In this document: in pieces, positions 1-5,757 of the stretch
Layout: each line of letters starts with the position of its first letter
Position numbering within the stretch: position 1 is the stretch's first letter
Program-made: the position numbers and the translations under genes
From: Corallincola sp.
GTDB lineage: Bacteria; Pseudomonadota; Gammaproteobacteria; Enterobacterales; Neiellaceae
Direction of reading: 5' to 3'
Assembly: GCA_017998495.1 (NCBI GenBank)
Contig: JAGOCY010000108.1
Span: 1-5,757, forward strand
DNA length: 5,757 bases
The notes under the pieces: generated by a model
Told to the model about the DNA's origin: nothing
Databases searched by the model: none
Seen by the model: the letters and a program-made list of their open reading frames with translations, nothing else

Positions 1-80
1 CAACCGCACAGCACCACGTCCTGACCGATCTGGCTTTCGCCCACTTCGCCACAGTAGTGGCTGCGCATCGCAATTTGCAT
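1..80 (-). CDS. aspS: Aspartyl-tRNA synthetase, N-terminal fragment (gene runs off the left edge)
   Basis: Only the first 26 codons are present. The translation begins MQIAMRSHYCGEVG and continues to a VVLCGW stretch at the edge. This matches the start of bacterial AspRS (E. coli MRTEYCGQL..., then TLCGWVNRRRDLG), which is the beginning of the N-terminal OB-fold that reads the tRNA-Asp anticodon. The enzyme joins aspartate to tRNA-Asp in the cytoplasm. The start is uncertain: the ATG at 80 gives four extra residues, while the in-frame ATG at 68 gives the usual family start MRSHYCG. Neither has a clear Shine-Dalgarno sequence. The gene lies 39 bases after the stop of the zinc-ribbon gene and is probably co-transcribed with it from the promoter near 478-505. 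The identification rests on a short but characteristic match; the rest of the gene is not visible. Confidence 0.88.
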   Translation of the reverse strand, partial: MQIAMRSHYCGEVGESQIGQDVVLCG

Positions 81-119
81 AGAGGTTCTGCTTATGTTGA
101 TTGGCGTTTGATATCAGCT

Positions 120-410
120 TCAGTGGCAGGCGCAGCTGCCGCCACAGCCGCCGCTTTTCGGCGCATCGCTGCTGGCGCTACTGGCGCTGCTGCCGCCATC
201 GGCGGCGAGATTCTTTTTGCTGTCAGAGCTTTTCTTGAAATCGGTCTCATACCAGCCACCGCCCTTGAGGCGAAAGCCAGCAGCCGAGATCAGTTTGGTC
301 AGCGCCGGCGTCTGACAGGCTGGACAGTCGACCAGCGGCGCATCACTGAGGCGCTGCAGCTTTTCCATCTCATGACCGCAGGACTGGCAACGGTATTCGT
401 AGATTGGCAT
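120..410 (-). CDS. FmdB-family small zinc-ribbon protein
   Basis: A 96-residue protein beginning MPIYEYRCQSCGHEMEKL, the hallmark start of the FmdB/CxxC_CxxC_SSSS regulatory-type family. Four cysteines in two pairs (Cys8/Cys11 and Cys29/Cys32) form the predicted zinc ribbon. The conserved GFRLKGGGWYETDF segment follows at about 45-58. Next is a low-complexity Ser/Ala/Lys/Asp linker (about 60-86), and the tail has Cys89, Cys93, Cys95 and a final His96. The family is named after a putative regulator of a formamidase operon, but its molecular role is not settled; I claim only a zinc-binding cytoplasmic protein. An ATG at 488 is in frame and would add 26 residues. The start at 410 is preferred because AGGGGG lies six bases upstream and family members begin MPIYEY. 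It is followed by aspS, a pairing I recall from other gammaproteobacteria. Confidence 0.9.
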   Translation of the reverse strand: MPIYEYRCQSCGHEMEKLQRLSDAPLVDCPACQTPALTKLISAAGFRLKGGGWYETDFKKSSDSKKNLAADGGSSASSASSDAPKSGGCGGSCACH

Positions 411-416
411 GGGCAT

Positions 417-422
417 CCCCCT
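417..422 (-). promoter_or_regulatory. Ribosome binding site that fixes the zinc-ribbon gene start
   Basis: The minus strand reads AGGGGG, then six bases, then the ATG at 410. A second in-frame ATG at 416 directly abuts the G-run and so has no usable spacing. The in-frame ATG at 488 lies inside the end of the upstream sensor gene. This supports translation from 410. Confidence 0.7.
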
Positions 423-437
423 GGTTCTGGCAACAGG

Positions 438-457
438 TGGCGGCAGCAACGCCGCCA
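438..457 (-). other. Leader hairpin between the promoter and the zinc-ribbon gene
   Basis: A perfect 7-bp inverted repeat, TGGCGGC / GCCGCCA, with a 6-base loop. It lies about 15 bases upstream of the AGGGGG ribosome binding site of the zinc-ribbon gene and downstream of the predicted promoter. No T-run follows it on the minus strand, so it is not a standard intrinsic terminator. It could be a structured 5' leader or a by-product of GC-rich sequence; no function can be assigned. Confidence 0.4.
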
Positions 458-477
458 GCACACAAAAATGCCGGGGA

Positions 478-505
478 ATTATATTCAAACCAGTGCGCCT
501 GTCAC
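478..505 (-). promoter_or_regulatory. Predicted sigma70-type promoter for the zinc-ribbon gene and aspS
   Basis: On the minus strand GTGACA (500-505, five of six matches to TTGACA) is followed by a 16-base spacer and a perfect TATAAT (478-483). The -35 box lies in the last codons of the sensor gene and the -10 box just past its TGA. Transcription would start near 470-472, giving a leader of about 60 bases before the ATG at 410. This would let the zinc-ribbon gene and aspS be expressed independently of the sensor gene. The call rests on sequence match only. Confidence 0.6.
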
Positions 506-3310
506 CCCGACCGGGCCGACCACCACCCCCTGCTCGCCAAAACCGCGACGGGCAGCGTCAACATGGGCTTCCGCCGCTGCCAACAGGGCATCGCCGTGGG
601 TCGCATCGATGGGAAATAGCGCCGCCCCCACCAGAATGTCGGGCATCAGCGAATGGCGGCCAACCACCAGCGGCTGGCGCCCGCGCTGCGCCAGCTTGAG
701 CGCCAGATCACTGGCTTGCTGACGATGGCTGAGGTTACAGACCACCAGCGCCAGCTGACGGGTGCCAATGCGCGCCAGACAGTCAGCGCGCCGCACCAGG
801 CCGCCAAGGCGCTCGGCCAACGCCACCATCACCGCCTCCTGCAGGGCTTCGGCGCTCATCTCAACAGTCGCCTCTAGCGGTTTAAGCTCCACCACCATCA
901 CCGCCAGCATCTGGCCGGAGCGGGCATGAATGGCGGTTGCCTGACCGAGATGGAGATCCAGGCCGCGGCGATTGAGCACGCCGGTGGAGGGATCACTATG
1001 GGTCAACTGCAGCTGCTCCTGTTGCAGTTGCTGCCGCCATTGGCGCTCACGCCGCCAAGCCCACAGCAGGGCCACCGCCACCAGCAGGGTCACCACCAGG
1101 GTGAGCAGCAGCAGACGCACCGCCAGCGGTGCCGCTTGCGGTTCGCTGTCGGCTGCGGCCATGCCGATGATCGCTTCACGCTCACTACCACCCAAGCTGA
1201 ATAGCTGTTTGCTGATGATGCTCTGCAACTGGGGCTGCTCGCTGCTGACACTGACCACCAGCGCCACATCGGGCACCCCGGCCAAGGTCACCATCTCCAG
1301 ATCAGCAGCCAGACTGGCGGCGGCTGCGGCCACCAATGGCTGGGCATCGATATAGCCGGCTACCTCACCGTTGACCACCGCCAGCGCCGCCGCATGGCTG
1401 GAGGCAAACAGGCGCACATCCACCAGCGGGTGGTTGGTGGGTAACCAGGCCTGCAAGGGATCACCCAGGCGGATCGCGACTGTCTTGCCCGCCAGCACCG
1501 ACCAATCATTGCCGCCATCGCGGCTGAGCATCACCCGCGACAGTTGCCAAAATGGCGTCAGTGGGTGCGGCTGATTACCCGGTTCCTGCAGTTCAATGGC
1601 CAGATCCAGCTGGTTGCGGCGCACCGCATCAGCCAGCAGCTGCGGGTGATCGTGCACCACCCACTCAAAGGCCACATCAAGACGCTGCTGCAGATGGCTG
1701 GCCAGTCGTGCCACCACCCCCTGAGGCTCGCCATCCACCAGCCGAAACAGCGGGGGCAACTCACGCAGTACCCCGACCTTCAGGCGGCGGTGCTGGCTCA
1801 ACCACAGCGACTCATCGGCAGCCAGCTCCAGTTGCAGTGGCAGGTTATCGAAGTAGCGATCCCGTGGGTCCGTTAGCCAGCGGCTCTCCAGCTCGGCCAG
1901 CGTCGCCGTTGGGATCTGCTGGTAGGCGGCCGCCAGGCGCTGGGCCAGCACATTGTTATCCACCGCTACCACCGCCTGAACATCGGCGCTGAAGGTGGGC
2001 TCGGCCAGAGCCGCCGTCTTCGGTTGCGGGTAGCGTGCCAGCAATGGCCGCAGCAGCGCGCTCTCCGTGATCACCGCGTCAAATTGCCCCCGCTCCAGGC
2101 CGGCAACCAGCTGTTCCGGAGTCGACATCTGCTTGATGCGCATGCGCGGAAACTGGTCTCTGAGCTGCGGTAGATAAGCCGCTGTCGCCAGTGTCCCCAC
2201 CTCCGCCTGCTCCAGATCGGCGGCCCGTCTCACCTTGCCGTCGGCGCGGACAAAAAACTGGGCACGGGCGGCAAACAGTGACGCCGCCGGTAAGGCCGAG
2301 GCATAGACCGCATCCGCCGACGGCATGCCGATAATGCCATCCAGCTCGCCCTGAACCAGACGGGTCAGCATCAGCTCAGGTACCACCTCGACAAATTCGA
2401 TGCGATGGCCGCTACGCCGTCCCAACTCCTGCCACAGGTCAACCAGAAAGCCTCGCGCGCTGCCCTGCTCGTCGACACTGCAGTAGGGGGGGAAGTCAGC
2501 AAAGACGCCGATCCGTAAGCGCTGTGAATCATGGGGAGTACCCAGCCAGCGCCGTTTGGCATCGGCAAACACCCGTTCAGGCAGCAGGGCCATGCCCTCA
2601 TCGATCTGCTGCAGCAAGGCACGCGCCCGTGGCCCTTTGGCCACCGCCGGCATCATGGCGTTACGGGTGTAGGTCAAGCGGCCGGAATAGGGAAACAGTG
2701 ACTCCAGCGCCTGGCGCTGGGGGTGGTTGTCAGTAAACCGTTCCAGGGCGGCAAAGGCCTTGATCTCGCCATCCAGGGCGGCGGCATACAGTGCCTCACG
2801 ATCGGCAAAGGGGATCAACGAAAAGCGTGGCTCCAGCAGTGCCAGCTGGGCCTGATGCTGAGAGCCCGCGAGCACCCCAATGCGGTAGGGCACCAGCTGC
2901 TCCAGCCGATCGACCGGCAGCAGATCACGCTGAATAAACAGGTTGCCATCGACCTGTAGCAGGGCTTTGCCAAATTCGAGGTACTGGGCGCGATCGCTAT
3001 TGAAGCTGAGGCCGATATGGATATCGGCGCGGCCATCCCGCATCGCGGTGAGCGTTTCGCTCCAGGGCAGCGGCAAGAAGCGCAACGGCTGGCCGGTCAC
3101 CTGTGACCAGGCCCGCCACACATCCACCAGCACCCCCACCGCTTGGCCGTTGCTGTCGACAAAATGGTAAGGCGCGGAGTCAGGGCTAATAACGACGGTC
3201 AAAGGCGCGGGGGCTGCGGGTGTGGCCTGGGTGATCGCCGCCAGGGCCAGCCACAGCAGCACCAGCAGCTGCAATCCCCAACGACCTCGCCTTCCCTGAC
3301 CGCCATTCAT
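485..3310 (-). CDS. Membrane sensor: three tandem periplasmic SBP_bac_3-like domains, one TM helix and a degenerate GGDEF domain
   Basis: 941 residues. A signal peptide or N-terminal anchor (about 1-30, basic RRGR then a Leu/Ala-rich core) precedes three solute-binding-protein-like (Venus flytrap) domains at about 37-256, 264-480 and 508-717. A transmembrane helix (about 731-751) leads into basic WRRER, a Gln-rich linker, and a GGDEF fold at about 769-925. Domain 1 keeps the family motif RDGRADIHIGLSFNSDR (91-107); domains 2 and 3 have lost its Arg. The GGDEF fold starts with DPSTGVLNRR (773-782), but the active-site motif reads GTRQL (849-853) and the first metal Asp is replaced by Glu808, so cyclase activity is very unlikely. 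The RxxD motif R840-R-A-D843 is kept five residues before the GGDEF position, as in a c-di-GMP inhibitory site. No EAL domain is present. The ATG at 3310 has GGAAGG eight bases upstream. The likely role is sensing periplasmic small molecules and signalling inward by binding c-di-GMP or a partner; ligand and output are unknown. Confidence 0.88.
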   Translation of the reverse strand: MNGGQGRRGRWGLQLLVLLWLALAAITQATPAAPAPLTVVISPDSAPYHFVDSNGQAVGVLVDVWRAWSQVTGQPLRFLPLPWSETLTAMRDGRADIHIGLSFNSDRAQYLEFGKALLQVDGNLFIQRDLLPVDRLEQLVPYRIGVLAGSQHQAQLALLEPRFSLIPFADREALYAAALDGEIKAFAALERFTDNHPQRQALESLFPYSGRLTYTRNAMMPAVAKGPRARALLQQIDEGMALLPERVFADAKRRWLGTPHDSQRLRIGVFADFPPYCSVDEQGSARGFLVDLWQELGRRSGHRIEFVEVVPELMLTRLVQGELDGIIGMPSADAVYASALPAASLFAARAQFFVRADGKVRRAADLEQAEVGTLATAAYLPQLRDQFPRMRIKQMSTPEQLVAGLERGQFDAVITESALLRPLLARYPQPKTAALAEPTFSADVQAVVAVDNNVLAQRLAAAYQQIPTATLAELESRWLTDPRDRYFDNLPLQLELAADESLWLSQHRRLKVGVLRELPPLFRLVDGEPQGVVARLASHLQQRLDVAFEWVVHDHPQLLADAVRRNQLDLAIELQEPGNQPHPLTPFWQLSRVMLSRDGGNDWSVLAGKTVAIRLGDPLQAWLPTNHPLVDVRLFASSHAAALAVVNGEVAGYIDAQPLVAAAAASLAADLEMVTLAGVPDVALVVSVSSEQPQLQSIISKQLFSLGGSEREAIIGMAAADSEPQAAPLAVRLLLLTLVVTLLVAVALLWAWRRERQWRQQLQQEQLQLTHSDPSTGVLNRRGLDLHLGQATAIHARSGQMLAVMVVELKPLEATVEMSAEALQEAVMVALAERLGGLVRRADCLARIGTRQLALVVCNLSHRQQASDLALKLAQRGRQPLVVGRHSLMPDILVGAALFPIDATHGDALLAAAEAHVDAARRGFGEQGVVVGPVGVTGALV

Positions 3311-3356
3311 GGTAACAACCTTCCATTCAACGTCTGGTCAATCGCCACTGCAAACG

Positions 3357-3374
3357 CAGGGCAAACTAGCCCTG
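3357..3374. repeat. Small inverted repeat in the divergent intergenic region
   Basis: CAGGGC and GCCCTG flank the six-base spacer AAACTA, forming a 6-bp perfect inverted repeat between the divergent sensor and cmoA genes. It lies about 47 bases upstream of the sensor ATG, so it could fall in the sensor leader or act as an operator. It is short enough to occur by chance in GC-rich DNA. Confidence 0.3.
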
Positions 3375-3412
3375 ACTGTACGCCGTTGGCAATGGTGGGT
3401 GCAAGCCGCGGC

Positions 3413-3442
3413 ATGACCGATGGGACCGAGTTCGCATAGAAT
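3413..3442 (+). promoter_or_regulatory. Predicted sigma70-type promoter for cmoA-cmoB
   Basis: ATGACC (3413-3418, four of six matches to TTGACA), an 18-base spacer, then TAGAAT (3437-3442, five of six matches to TATAAT). Transcription would begin around 3449, leaving a short leader of about 20 bases. That leader contains GGAG (3460-3463), five bases before the cmoA ATG. It is the best match in the intergenic region on this strand. Confidence 0.5.
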
Positions 3443-3468
3443 GGCCCGTCCCCCGTTGTGGAGCGCCC

Positions 3469-4206
3469 ATGCCCAGTTCCAGCCGCGATCGCATCTATCG
3501 CACCCCGCAGCCCAAGGTGGCCGATTTTTCGTTCGACAGCCAGGTGGCCGAAGTCTTTGACGACATGGCCCGCCGTTCCATCCCGGGCTATGAGTTGATC
3601 CTGACCACCCTGGCCGATCTGGCACCCAGAGTGGTGACCCCCGGCAGCCATGTCTATGACCTCGGCTGCGCCTTGGGGGCCGCTACCCACGCCATTCGCC
3701 AGGGGTTGGGCAAAGCCGACGCCCGCCTGTTCGCCATCGACAATTCGCCGGCTATGGTCGAGCGCTGCCAGCGCCATCTGGCCGCCTGGCGCAGCCCGCT
3801 GGCCGTCGAGGTGCGCTGTGAAGATATCCGCAGCAGTGAGCTGAGCAACGCCTCGCTGGTGGTGATGAACTTCACCCTGCAGTTCCTCGAACCCGATGAA
3901 CGGCTGGCGCTGCTTGAGCGCATCCATGCCGCCCTCAACCCCGGCGGCGTGCTGCTGCTGGCCGAGAAGATCCGGATCGAGCCGGCGCAAGCCGATCAGC
4001 TGATCACCGATCTGCACCTGCAGTTCAAGCGCCGCAATGGCTACAGCGAACTGGAGATCAGCCAGAAGCGCAGCGCGCTGGAGAAGGTGATGCGCATCGA
4101 CAGCCTCAGTGTCCATCAGCAACGGCTGCAGGCGGCCGGTTTTAACGCGGTGGTGCCCTGCATTCAGGCACTTAATTTTGTTGCACTACTGGCATTCAAG
4201 GCATGA
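3469..4206 (+). CDS. cmoA: Carboxy-S-adenosyl-L-methionine synthase CmoA
   Basis: 245 residues, close to the 247 of E. coli CmoA. This cytoplasmic enzyme converts SAM and prephenate into carboxy-SAM (Cx-SAM), the carboxymethyl donor for cmo5U34 in tRNA. The class I methyltransferase-type fold is visible: motif I is VYDLGCALGAAT (62-73), followed by FAIDNSPAMVERC (88-100), VMNFTLQFLEP (132-142) and LNPGGVLLLAEK (156-167). The signature NGYSELEISQKR (190-201) is identical to the E. coli stretch; by my alignment Arg201 matches E. coli Arg199, which contacts the Cx-SAM carboxylate across the dimer. The N-terminal VAEVFDDMARRSIPGY (26-41) is also typical. The ATG is preceded by GGAG at five-base spacing. 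The stop codon overlaps the cmoB start as ATGA, so the pair is translationally coupled. The identification is secure. Confidence 0.97.
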   Translation: MPSSSRDRIYRTPQPKVADFSFDSQVAEVFDDMARRSIPGYELILTTLADLAPRVVTPGSHVYDLGCALGAATHAIRQGLGKADARLFAIDNSPAMVERCQRHLAAWRSPLAVEVRCEDIRSSELSNASLVVMNFTLQFLEPDERLALLERIHAALNPGGVLLLAEKIRIEPAQADQLITDLHLQFKRRNGYSELEISQKRSALEKVMRIDSLSVHQQRLQAAGFNAVVPCIQALNFVALLAFKA

Positions 4207-5174
4207 ACCACTTTCAGCCCCTGCTGGCTGCCATCACCACTACCCCTGACCATCCACTCCTACCACAGCTGGGCACCTTGGCCAACCTGCTGGGTGACTG
4301 GCAACAGCGCGCCCATGGCGACTGGCCACAGTGGCAAAAAGCGGTGCTGCAGCTGCCTGCGGTGACTGCCGAGACGGTCGACTGCCACAGCGCCGTGCGC
4401 ATCGATGGTCACATCAGTAGTGGCGATCAGCAGAAGCTGCACAACCTGCTGCGCAAGCTCTGCCCGTGGAAGAAAGGGCCGTTCTCGTTGTTTGGTGTCG
4501 ACATCGATTGCGAATGGCGCTCCGACTGGAAATGGCAGCGGTTAATACCTCATATCAGTCCGCTTGCCGGGCGCCGCGTGCTGGATGTCGGCTGCGGCAG
4601 TGGCTACCACCTGTGGCGGATGTGGGGCGCTGGCGCCGCCGAGGTGATTGGTATCGACCCGACTTCGCTGTTTTTCGCCCAGTTTCTGGCGCTGCGCCGT
4701 TACCTCAGCCAGGCGCCGGTACATTTTCTGCCACTGCCACTGGAAGCCCTGCCCGCCAGCAATGCCTTCGATACGGTGTTCGCCATGGGGGTGCTCTACC
4801 ACCGCCGCGATCCCCTTGAGCACCTGCGCCAGCTGTGGTGCCAGCTCCGCCCCGGCGGTGAACTGGTGCTGGAGACGCTGGTCATCGAGGGCGATGAGAG
4901 CAACGTGCTGATCCCGGTTGAGCGCTATGCGCGCATGGCCAATGTCTGGTTTATCCCGTCAGTGGCGGCCCTCAGCCGATGGCTGCAGCGCCTCGGGTTT
5001 AACGAGGTGCGCTGTGTCGATGTCACCGCCACCACTGTCGGTGAGCAGCGGGCGACCGACTGGTGTGGCGGCGAATCCCTGTGCGACTTCCTCGATCCTG
5101 CCAACCCCAACCGCACCGTTGAGGGTTACCCGGCGCCACTGCGCGCCATCCTCATCGCCCGCAAACCGGGCTGA
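4203..5174 (+). CDS. cmoB: tRNA U34 carboxymethyltransferase CmoB
   Basis: 323 residues, the same length as E. coli CmoB. It transfers the carboxymethyl group of Cx-SAM to 5-hydroxyuridine at the wobble position of several tRNAs, giving cmo5U and widening codon reading. Visible landmarks are PWKKGPFSLFGVDID (88-102), EWRSDWKW (104-111), the SAM-type motif VLDVGCGSGYHLWRM (126-140), GIDPTSLFFAQF (150-161), FAMGVLYHRRDPLEHL (193-208), ETLVIEGDE (224-232) and a C-terminal TVEGYPAP (305-312). The Cx-SAM-recognising residues I recall from the E. coli enzyme (Lys91, Tyr200, Arg315) appear as Lys91, Tyr199 and Arg314, after a one-residue deletion in the middle. The ATG overlaps the cmoA stop by four bases. 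An AAGG lies almost adjacent to the start, so initiation probably depends on coupling. The identification is secure. Confidence 0.97.
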   Translation: MNHFQPLLAAITTTPDHPLLPQLGTLANLLGDWQQRAHGDWPQWQKAVLQLPAVTAETVDCHSAVRIDGHISSGDQQKLHNLLRKLCPWKKGPFSLFGVDIDCEWRSDWKWQRLIPHISPLAGRRVLDVGCGSGYHLWRMWGAGAAEVIGIDPTSLFFAQFLALRRYLSQAPVHFLPLPLEALPASNAFDTVFAMGVLYHRRDPLEHLRQLWCQLRPGGELVLETLVIEGDESNVLIPVERYARMANVWFIPSVAALSRWLQRLGFNEVRCVDVTATTVGEQRATDWCGGESLCDFLDPANPNRTVEGYPAPLRAILIARKPG

Positions 5175-5185
5175 GCGGAAACCGG

Positions 5186-5757
5186 GTGCGCCTGCTTCTG
5201 CTTGCGCTGCTTGGCTGGCCGCTGTTGGTCAGGGCTGACTGGTGGTGGCCCGCCTCCGGCCCTCGGTCATTGGCAGAGCAGTGCGAAGCGCTGGCGGTAA
5301 CCCTGGATGAAACGCCGCCAACAGCACAGGGGCCGGCGATCGCCGCCGCCCACAGTGCCATCGCCCAGGGCCAGTGGCTGGCCCTCAACCACCATCAAGC
5401 CAGCTGGCGTCGCGCGGGTGCCGACTGCGAGCTACTGCTGACACTGGCCCTTGATCGCCTCGACAGCCACCAAGCGACAGATCCGGACCATCCGCTGGTG
5501 GCGGCACGCCTCGCGGCGGCACCGCGCACGGCCGAGGCGAAGAGCGCCCGGCGCGAACTCAACAGCGCCGTCAGCGCTTATGCCCGCCAGCTCAGCAGCG
5601 CCAACCAGCAACCGCTGACCCTTGCCCCTGACTGTCCGGCGGTGACTGCGGCCACGCTGGCTGACTATCTAGCCGGCAACGCGCCGCCGCACTGCCGTAG
5701 TGAAGCCCGCCAACGCTGGCAGCAACGCGCCAGCCAGCTGGGAGGAGCGAGCTACAC
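5186..5757 (+). CDS. Predicted exported protein of unknown function, N-terminal part (runs off the right edge)
   Basis: An open frame of 190 codons from a GTG start to the window edge, with no stop. The start is 11 bases after the cmoB stop, with GGAA five bases upstream, so it is probably the third gene of the cmoAB transcript. The protein begins MRLLLLALLGWPLLVRADWWWP, a typical Sec signal peptide with likely cleavage after Ala17. The mature part is Ala/Gln/Arg-rich and looks mostly helical. It has four cysteines (33, 81, 150, 170) that could form periplasmic disulfides, and no further membrane helix in the visible part. Codon choice (GCC, CTG, CGC) resembles its neighbours, which supports it being coding. 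I recognise no domain and cannot name a function; total length is unknown. An ATG-only search misses it because no suitable ATG exists at its 5' end. Confidence 0.72.
   Translation, partial: MRLLLLALLGWPLLVRADWWWPASGPRSLAEQCEALAVTLDETPPTAQGPAIAAAHSAIAQGQWLALNHHQASWRRAGADCELLLTLALDRLDSHQATDPDHPLVAARLAAAPRTAEAKSARRELNSAVSAYARQLSSANQQPLTLAPDCPAVTAATLADYLAGNAPPHCRSEARQRWQQRASQLGGASY

Noticed and set aside
411..484. Intrinsic terminator after the sensor gene.
   Set aside because: The only good stem (438-457) has no T-run after it on the minus strand; the ATTTTTG run precedes the stem. Read-through or promoter-leader function fits better.
410..488. Longer start for the zinc-ribbon protein at ATG 488, adding a hydrophobic-looking 26-residue N-terminus.
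   Set aside because: The extension overlaps the leader hairpin and promoter -10 region, the family starts at MPIYEY, and AGGGGG fits the ATG at 410.
57..722. A 221-codon plus-strand open frame across the zinc-ribbon gene and the sensor 3' end.
   Set aside because: It is antisense to two well-supported genes, low in complexity (Ala/Arg/Pro-rich) and without a sensible domain; a shadow frame.
536..1006. Active diguanylate cyclase.
   Set aside because: The fold is present, but GG[D/E]EF is GTRQL and the first metal Asp is Glu, so catalysis is not expected.
3364..3404. Candidate minus-strand promoters for the sensor gene: TTGCAC (3399-3404) with TACAGT (3375-3380), or TTGCCA (3387-3392) with CTAGTT (3364-3369).
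   Set aside because: Each pair has one poor hexamer, so neither stands out from chance; not listed as a feature.
3307..4122. A 271-codon minus-strand open frame opposite cmoA whose stop overlaps the sensor ATG as ATGA, looking like a coupled upstream gene.
   Set aside because: It is the antisense of cmoA, whose plus-strand protein is unmistakable. The frame stays open because of GC-rich codon bias, and the protein resembles no family I know. The sensor has its own ribosome binding site.

Overview
The window looks like chromosomal DNA from a GC-rich gammaproteobacterium. The evidence is an aspS start, a complete cmoA-cmoB pair and a small zinc-ribbon gene beside aspS, all reading like gammaproteobacterial proteins. 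CmoB can be aligned almost end to end with the E. coli protein from memory. An Aeromonadales-type host is plausible but cannot be established here. There is no sign of an insertion sequence, phage gene, CRISPR array, tRNA or rRNA.

Layout: two divergent gene blocks meet at about 3311-3468. Leftward (minus strand) run a 941-residue membrane sensor (485-3310), a FmdB-type zinc-ribbon protein (120-410) and the first codons of aspS (80 to the window edge). Rightward (plus strand) run cmoA (3469-4206), cmoB (4203-5174, overlapping cmoA by 4 bases) and the start of an exported protein I do not recognise (5186 to the window edge, GTG start).

How the genes relate: aspS charges tRNA-Asp. CmoA makes carboxy-SAM, and CmoB uses it to build the wobble base cmo5U34 in tRNAs. 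In E. coli, aspS and cmoAB are also divergent near neighbours, separated by other small genes (yecD, yecE, yecN), so this is a translation-related neighbourhood with variable contents between fixed ends. Here the variable part is mostly the large sensor, which has three tandem periplasmic solute-binding-type domains, one transmembrane helix and a GGDEF fold. The catalytic GGDEF motif is replaced by GTRQL, while the RxxD inhibitory-site motif is kept at the canonical spacing. It therefore looks like a sensor that binds c-di-GMP or is purely structural, not a cyclase. This is the most interesting item.

Regulation visible in the sequence: a good sigma70-type promoter for fmdB-aspS lies at the 3' end of the sensor gene and is followed by a leader hairpin. 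A reasonable promoter precedes cmoA. No intrinsic terminator was seen. No stretch longer than 300 bases lacks a gene.
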